This document shows, piece after piece, positions 60,000 through 64,000 of a stretch of DNA of 64,000 bases (position 1 is the first letter of the stretch; each line of letters opens with the position of its first letter). The stretch is taken from contig SKCR01033645.1 of NCBI GenBank assembly GCA_019454045.1, forward strand, positions 1 through 64,000. Direction: 5' to 3'. A program made the position numbers and the translations under genes. The stretch is from Zanthoxylum bungeanum. Its lineage: Eukaryota; Streptophyta; Magnoliopsida; Sapindales; Rutaceae. The notes under the pieces are model-generated. The model saw only the letters and a program-made list of their open reading frames with translations. It searched no databases and was not told the DNA's origin.

Positions 60000-60320
60000 C
60001 GAGACTGGCATATCGGTCACCTACACCGGCATACCGGTGTTCCTGCTTTATTTTAAGCAGTTTTGCATCACCTCTGGAATCGAGATACTCCATATCGATC
60101 ACTCTGGAGTTTGCATAGTTATTGGAACTGGCATAGAGCATGCCGACCTTCATACCGGTCAACCTTCATATCTTACATGCTCTCGAAAACCGGCACGGAC
60201 CATACCATCCCCATACCGGTAAGCACACAGGCATATCGGTCAGTAATTTAATATAGAGCTTGAATCTTCAACGGTAACATAGTTGTTACACTTTGGCATA
60301 CCGGCATACCGGCCTCTGCA
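60000..60320 (+). repeat. CATACCGGT motif cluster in Copia C LTR
   Basis: About ten occurrences of ATACCGG / CCGGTATG-like words (CGGCATACCGGT, CATATCGGTCA, TTCATACCGGTCAA, CATACCGGCATACCGGCC). The cluster starts again in the 3' LTR at 63945-63980. Confidence 0.75.
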
Positions 60321-61166
60321 GACAGACATACCAGTTTCAGACAGAACAGTTGGGGCAGCTTACACATTCACTATTTATTGAGCCACAAATTCATTTTTTC
60401 CTAATTCTTGCACCTTCAAACATTTTATTCTAAGACAAAAAGAGAGAATTTACAAAATATTTATCATCATATACTCTCATACTCCAGCTCACACACTATA
60501 CCTTCATATCATTAGTAGTGAGCTTAGATTTCTTGGGTTAGCAACTCACACAAAATCTTCATTACCTTTGTGAGTGCCCAAGTTGTTTTTTAAATTTTCA
60601 TTATCAAAAACTTGAAGTTGTGAAATCCCTTTGTGAGTGAGTATACTCAAAAGGCTGATTTGTAACGGTTTAAAAGCGAGTGATAGGAAAACTCTTGTGT
60701 AAAGGTTTGGAGTGAACATAGGGGATAAAAATCCTTCTTGCGGGTGAGCCACAGAAAACTCGGTGTAAGTTGTGGTTTCAACTTAGTGAAAATCTTCAAG
60801 CGCGGCTTGGGGAAGTGGACGTAGGCATTGTTGGTCTAACCACTATAAATCACCGAAGTCATTTTCTATATCCCTAAACTCCTTTATATTATTGCAAGTA
60901 TATTTTTATATTGGCATATTAATTAGAAACTTGCAATTATGCATTATATTATGTTTAAGAAAATTGACTTAAGCTTAATTGGTAAAACTACTAACTTAGT
61001 AGCGTAAAATCGGTAATAATTTTTATTTATGTATATTTAGGTCATTACCCAATTCACCCATCCCTCTTGGGTATAAAGTTATATTTGTTGTATGTTTGTA
61101 GGTAAATTCAATAGGTATCAGAGCAAGGTATTCCCAACAAAGACTTAATCATCCGAGAATCGATCA

Positions 61167-62846
61167 TGGCCTCTACAAGCAACTCATTAAATCTTGCCGA
61201 GGGATATTCAACCACTAGACCACCCTTCTACACCAGAACCAACTATAGCTATTAGAAGATGAGGATGTTGAACTACATTCTTGTCGTTGATGTGTAATCC
61301 TTCAAAGTGATCACACAAGGTACAAGAATGACAATGAAGAATGATAGCAATGTTGTGGAGTTTGCAAAGCCACATTTTGAATGGACCGATGAGGAATACA
61401 TGCAAGCCTCATTAAATGTTAAGGCACTCAACCATATTCTTTATGGAATTGATCGAAGTCAAATTAACAAACTTCCGGAGTTTGGAAATGCATATGAATT
61501 GTGGAGTCTTTAGAAATTGTCAATGAAGGCAAAAGCCAAGTCAAGAAGTCACAGATCAACCAGTTCATATGCGACGATTAGATAGCTTCAAAATGGAAGC
61601 CGGTGAAGAAATTGAGCATATGATTTCTAGGTTCACAATGATTGTTAATCAACTTAGTACTTTGGAAAAAATATTGACTCTAGTGATCAAGTGAAGAAAA
61701 TTCTTAGGTCACTCCTTAAAGAATATAGGTTTGACACATCCTCCATCAAGGAATCAAATAATGTCAACAATTTTAAATTAGATGATTTAGTTGGAAAATT
61801 GTAGGAATATGATATGGAGCTCAAGATGGACCTAAGGGAAGAAGAATAAAAGAATAAAAAGAGATTAGTCCTTAAGTCATTTATGAGAAAAATGATGATG
61901 TTAGCTCTAATGATAAAGAAGAAGATAGTGATGATGAGTTGACACATATGACCAAGAAATTCAAGAAGTTCCTCAAATCCGAAAAATATAAAGGGAAATC
62001 TCAGATGAATGAAAAGAAAGAAGAAAATTGGCCGCGAAAGCACAAGAAAAATAAGATTATTTACTATGAGTGTGAAATGCCGAGTCATGTGGTTGTCGAT
62101 TGCCCAATGAGGAAAATTAAATAAAAAAAATAATGAAGGCAACTTGGAGCGATATGGAGATTTTTGAGAGAACAAATCTCGCTTTTATGACTATTGATGA
62201 ACTATATGAAAGTGATGAAGAAAATGTACATGATTCCCTTGAATATGATGAATATATTGACACTTTCAAAGAATTACATGAATTGTATGATTTGCTTAGG
62301 AAGAAGCATAAAATGATTAAAAATGAGCATTCATCTTTATTAAATGATCATGCATCAATTGTTGAGAAAAATAAAATGCATGAAAAAGAAATCGCATGTT
62401 TAAAAGATGAAAAGCTAAAACTTGAAAAGAACATATTAAGCATGTCATCTAACTCAAATACATGTGATTGCAAATCTATTATAAATGAAAATATTGCTTT
62501 GAATAAAAAGATTGTGGATTTGCATAACATTGTTGCTAAATTTACTTTGGGAGAGAAAAATTTTAATATGCTAATTGGATCCATAGTATGTGCTTTTAAA
62601 AAAGAATGATTATGATAAATATTTTACATCAAAAGAAAATTTTTGAAGAATTATTTTGTAAAGACATCCAATTCTCATGCACATGTTATTTCTAATGAAA
62701 ATATCACATGTCATGCTTGCAATAAGAAAAGACACAAAATATTTGAGTGCATGAACAATAATGTGAATGTAAATGCATGGATTCCCCAAGGAATCAAAAT
62801 TAACCCCCGTGGACCCAAGAGAGTTTGTGTACCAAAATATACTTAA
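61167..62846 (+). pseudogene. Copia C gag with coiled-coil and two degenerate zinc knuckles
   Basis: Starts MASTSNSLNLAEGYSTTRPP (61167), typical of this plant gag group. It continues with EFAKPHFEWTDEEYMQASLN (about 61360-61417), LNHILYGIDRSQINKLPEF, then, after frameshifts and stops (TAG at 61513 and others), HMISRFTMIVNQLSTLEK (about 61617-61670). The first knuckle is YYECEMPSHVVVDCP (about 62063-62107; first Cys changed). A long Lys/Glu/Leu-rich coiled-coil stretch follows at 62133-62609. The second, CHACNKKRHKIFEC, is near 62710-62751, followed by IPQGIKINPRGPKRVCVPKYT. A Tyr/Trp-aspartic protease start is only hinted at near 62980-63000. Not functional as read. Confidence 0.75.
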
Positions 62847-62849
62847 ATG

Positions 62850-63649
62850 ATTTTGTAGAGGGATCTTTGTGAATGGTAATAATGAGAAATGCGAAATGAT
62901 CACAAAGGGTCAACAATATAAGGAAATAGCTCAAAAAGAGAAGAATGTCAAATGCAATCCTAAAAAATAAATGAGTCCGATGATTAGTGGATTTATCACC
63001 TGGTGACAACGGTAATAGGTAAAATTCGTACTTACGAAAATATTGATATCATTTTCTTCAACTCATATATGTATGCTTGTTTCATTTGATATGAATTGAA
63101 CTTGAGTTTGAAGCATACTAGTGATTAGGCTAATTTTATTTCAATTGGTATCATCATATACTTAATCACAATTATTAATTTCATTTAGTATCAATTGGTA
63201 TCACATAAGACTTATTGATTTTTATGATTTGTGTGATCCTTTTGAATGTTATGCATTGAATATGCTTAGACATTGATTATTATTGGTTGAAAATGAAATG
63301 CATGGATATTGGCTTAACTTGGGTGATTTTGATGATCCTTACATAAATTTCATATTATATAGCAATATGGGAGAAATGTATGAAAATGATAAATGTGTAT
63401 GCTTATAAACTTTGGCTTCTCCATCCTTTTTGATCATTTCAAAGGGGGATAAATCATATAATGAGATTAAAATTTATGTTACTCTCACCCTTGTATTAAG
63501 GGAAAATACATTTATACTAATATGTTTGTCTAAGTTTTATAGAGTTATATTGAAGACAATCACATATCGAGGGGAGCAAAATCGTCAACAATTTTGTGCT
63601 CTCAAAACCCATAAGTTTTAAAGGTTGTCATCATCAAAATGGGAGAGAT
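62850..63649 (+). other. Copia C 3' interior, pol deleted
   Basis: No integrase, RT or RNase H motifs. AT-rich non-coding sequence up to the PPT. The small frame at 63412-63621 has no recognisable domain. Confidence 0.6.
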
Positions 63650-64000
63650 TGTTAGCAACATATTCTCAAGAAGGATTTTGATGATGCAACACTAGAAATC
63701 TTCGACGCGTATTAGCGGACATTATAAAAAGATGTCGAAGTATATTGGTGGTGAAGATCAATGGATGTGAAGACTCAAGCGAAAAACGAAGAATATCATG
63801 TGTAGTCTTAACTTAGGGCTCTCTTTATAAGTGAGTTATTAATTTAAGTCTCTAAGCTCATATGACATATGCATATTCATATAGATGTATTATGGTCATG
63901 TGCAAAATGATTTTAACCTTCAAATCTTGTATTTTCGCACTGAGACCGGCATACCGGTCACCTACATCGGCATATCGGTGTCCCTACTATGTTTTGAGCA

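Larger units (their letters stand above)
59709..64000 (+). mobile_element. Copia retrotransposon 'Copia C', gag only, extends past window
   Basis: The 5' LTR is 59709-61110 (TGTTAGCAACATATTCTC...AAATTCA, 1402 bp). A PBS-like AGGTATCAGAGC follows at 61113-61124. The interior runs to 63649 and ends in a polypurine tract AAAATGGGAGAGAT. A second LTR begins TGTTAGCAACATATTC at 63650 and is cut by the window end. The interior (2.5 kb) holds gag but no integrase or RT, so it depends on relatives. Confidence 0.88.

Noticed and set aside
61687..62175. 162-codon minus-strand hydrophobic frame
   Set aside because: It is antisense to the Lys/Glu-rich Copia C gag. Antisense of such codons is Phe/Leu-rich and commonly open.

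Overview
This is a repeat-dominated stretch of a flowering-plant nuclear genome, most likely a eudicot. The evidence is AT-rich sequence, plant-type Copia, RTE-LINE, CACTA, hAT, PIF-like and Helitron elements, tRNA-derived SINEs, and one intron-containing plant trihelix gene. No bacterial features (operons, Shine-Dalgarno sites, CRISPR) were seen. About 90% of the window is mobile DNA, much of it nested.

Layout. Bases 1-7564 are the 3' part of a CACTA transposon: a decayed En/Spm transposase gene, subterminal repeats and the terminal CACTA-type end. It carries a SINE and a 4.0 kb minus-strand LTR element whose interior is three successive minisatellites. A second SINE (7657-7831) and a 2.5 kb solo LTR (7912-10458, TSD ATAAT) follow. 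Bases 10.5-12.1 kb are low-complexity AT-rich DNA with a small Helitron. Bases 12.1-31.4 kb are a mosaic of 2.4-2.6 kb LTRs of one Copia superfamily group ('family A', ends TGTTGG...CCAACA) in both orientations. Two of these are solo LTRs with perfect 5 bp TSDs. The mosaic is further interrupted by a deleted Copia element ('Copia B', 25454-29582), a PIF/Tourist-like MITE and a hAT MITE.

Bases 32.0-54.0 kb are one RTE-type LINE split by about 20.2 kb. The inserts nest in order: LINE, then a minus-strand TRIM array with three short LTRs, then an unclassified element D, then a 9.2 kb LARD-like element (33572-42724) and an 8.7 kb minus-strand Copia A element (43666-52348). The Copia A leader contains a third SINE. 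This gives a relative chronology at least five levels deep.

The only host gene recognised is on the minus strand at 54478-57871: four exons, 996 predicted residues. It has a poly-Q/Pro-rich N-terminus, a trihelix (Myb/SANT-like) DNA-binding domain and a C-terminal kinase-like domain with degenerate active-site motifs. A 14-codon uORF lies in its leader. Upstream (58.5-59.7 kb) is a 0.4 kb direct repeat. The window ends in another gag-only Copia ('Copia C', 59709 to beyond the window).

The least-explained signals are arrays of short stem-loops with covarying arms inside the LARD-family LTRs, CG-rich palindromic motif clusters recurring in otherwise unrelated LTR families, four-unit leader repeats between PBS and gag in Copia A, and the trihelix/pseudokinase fusion.
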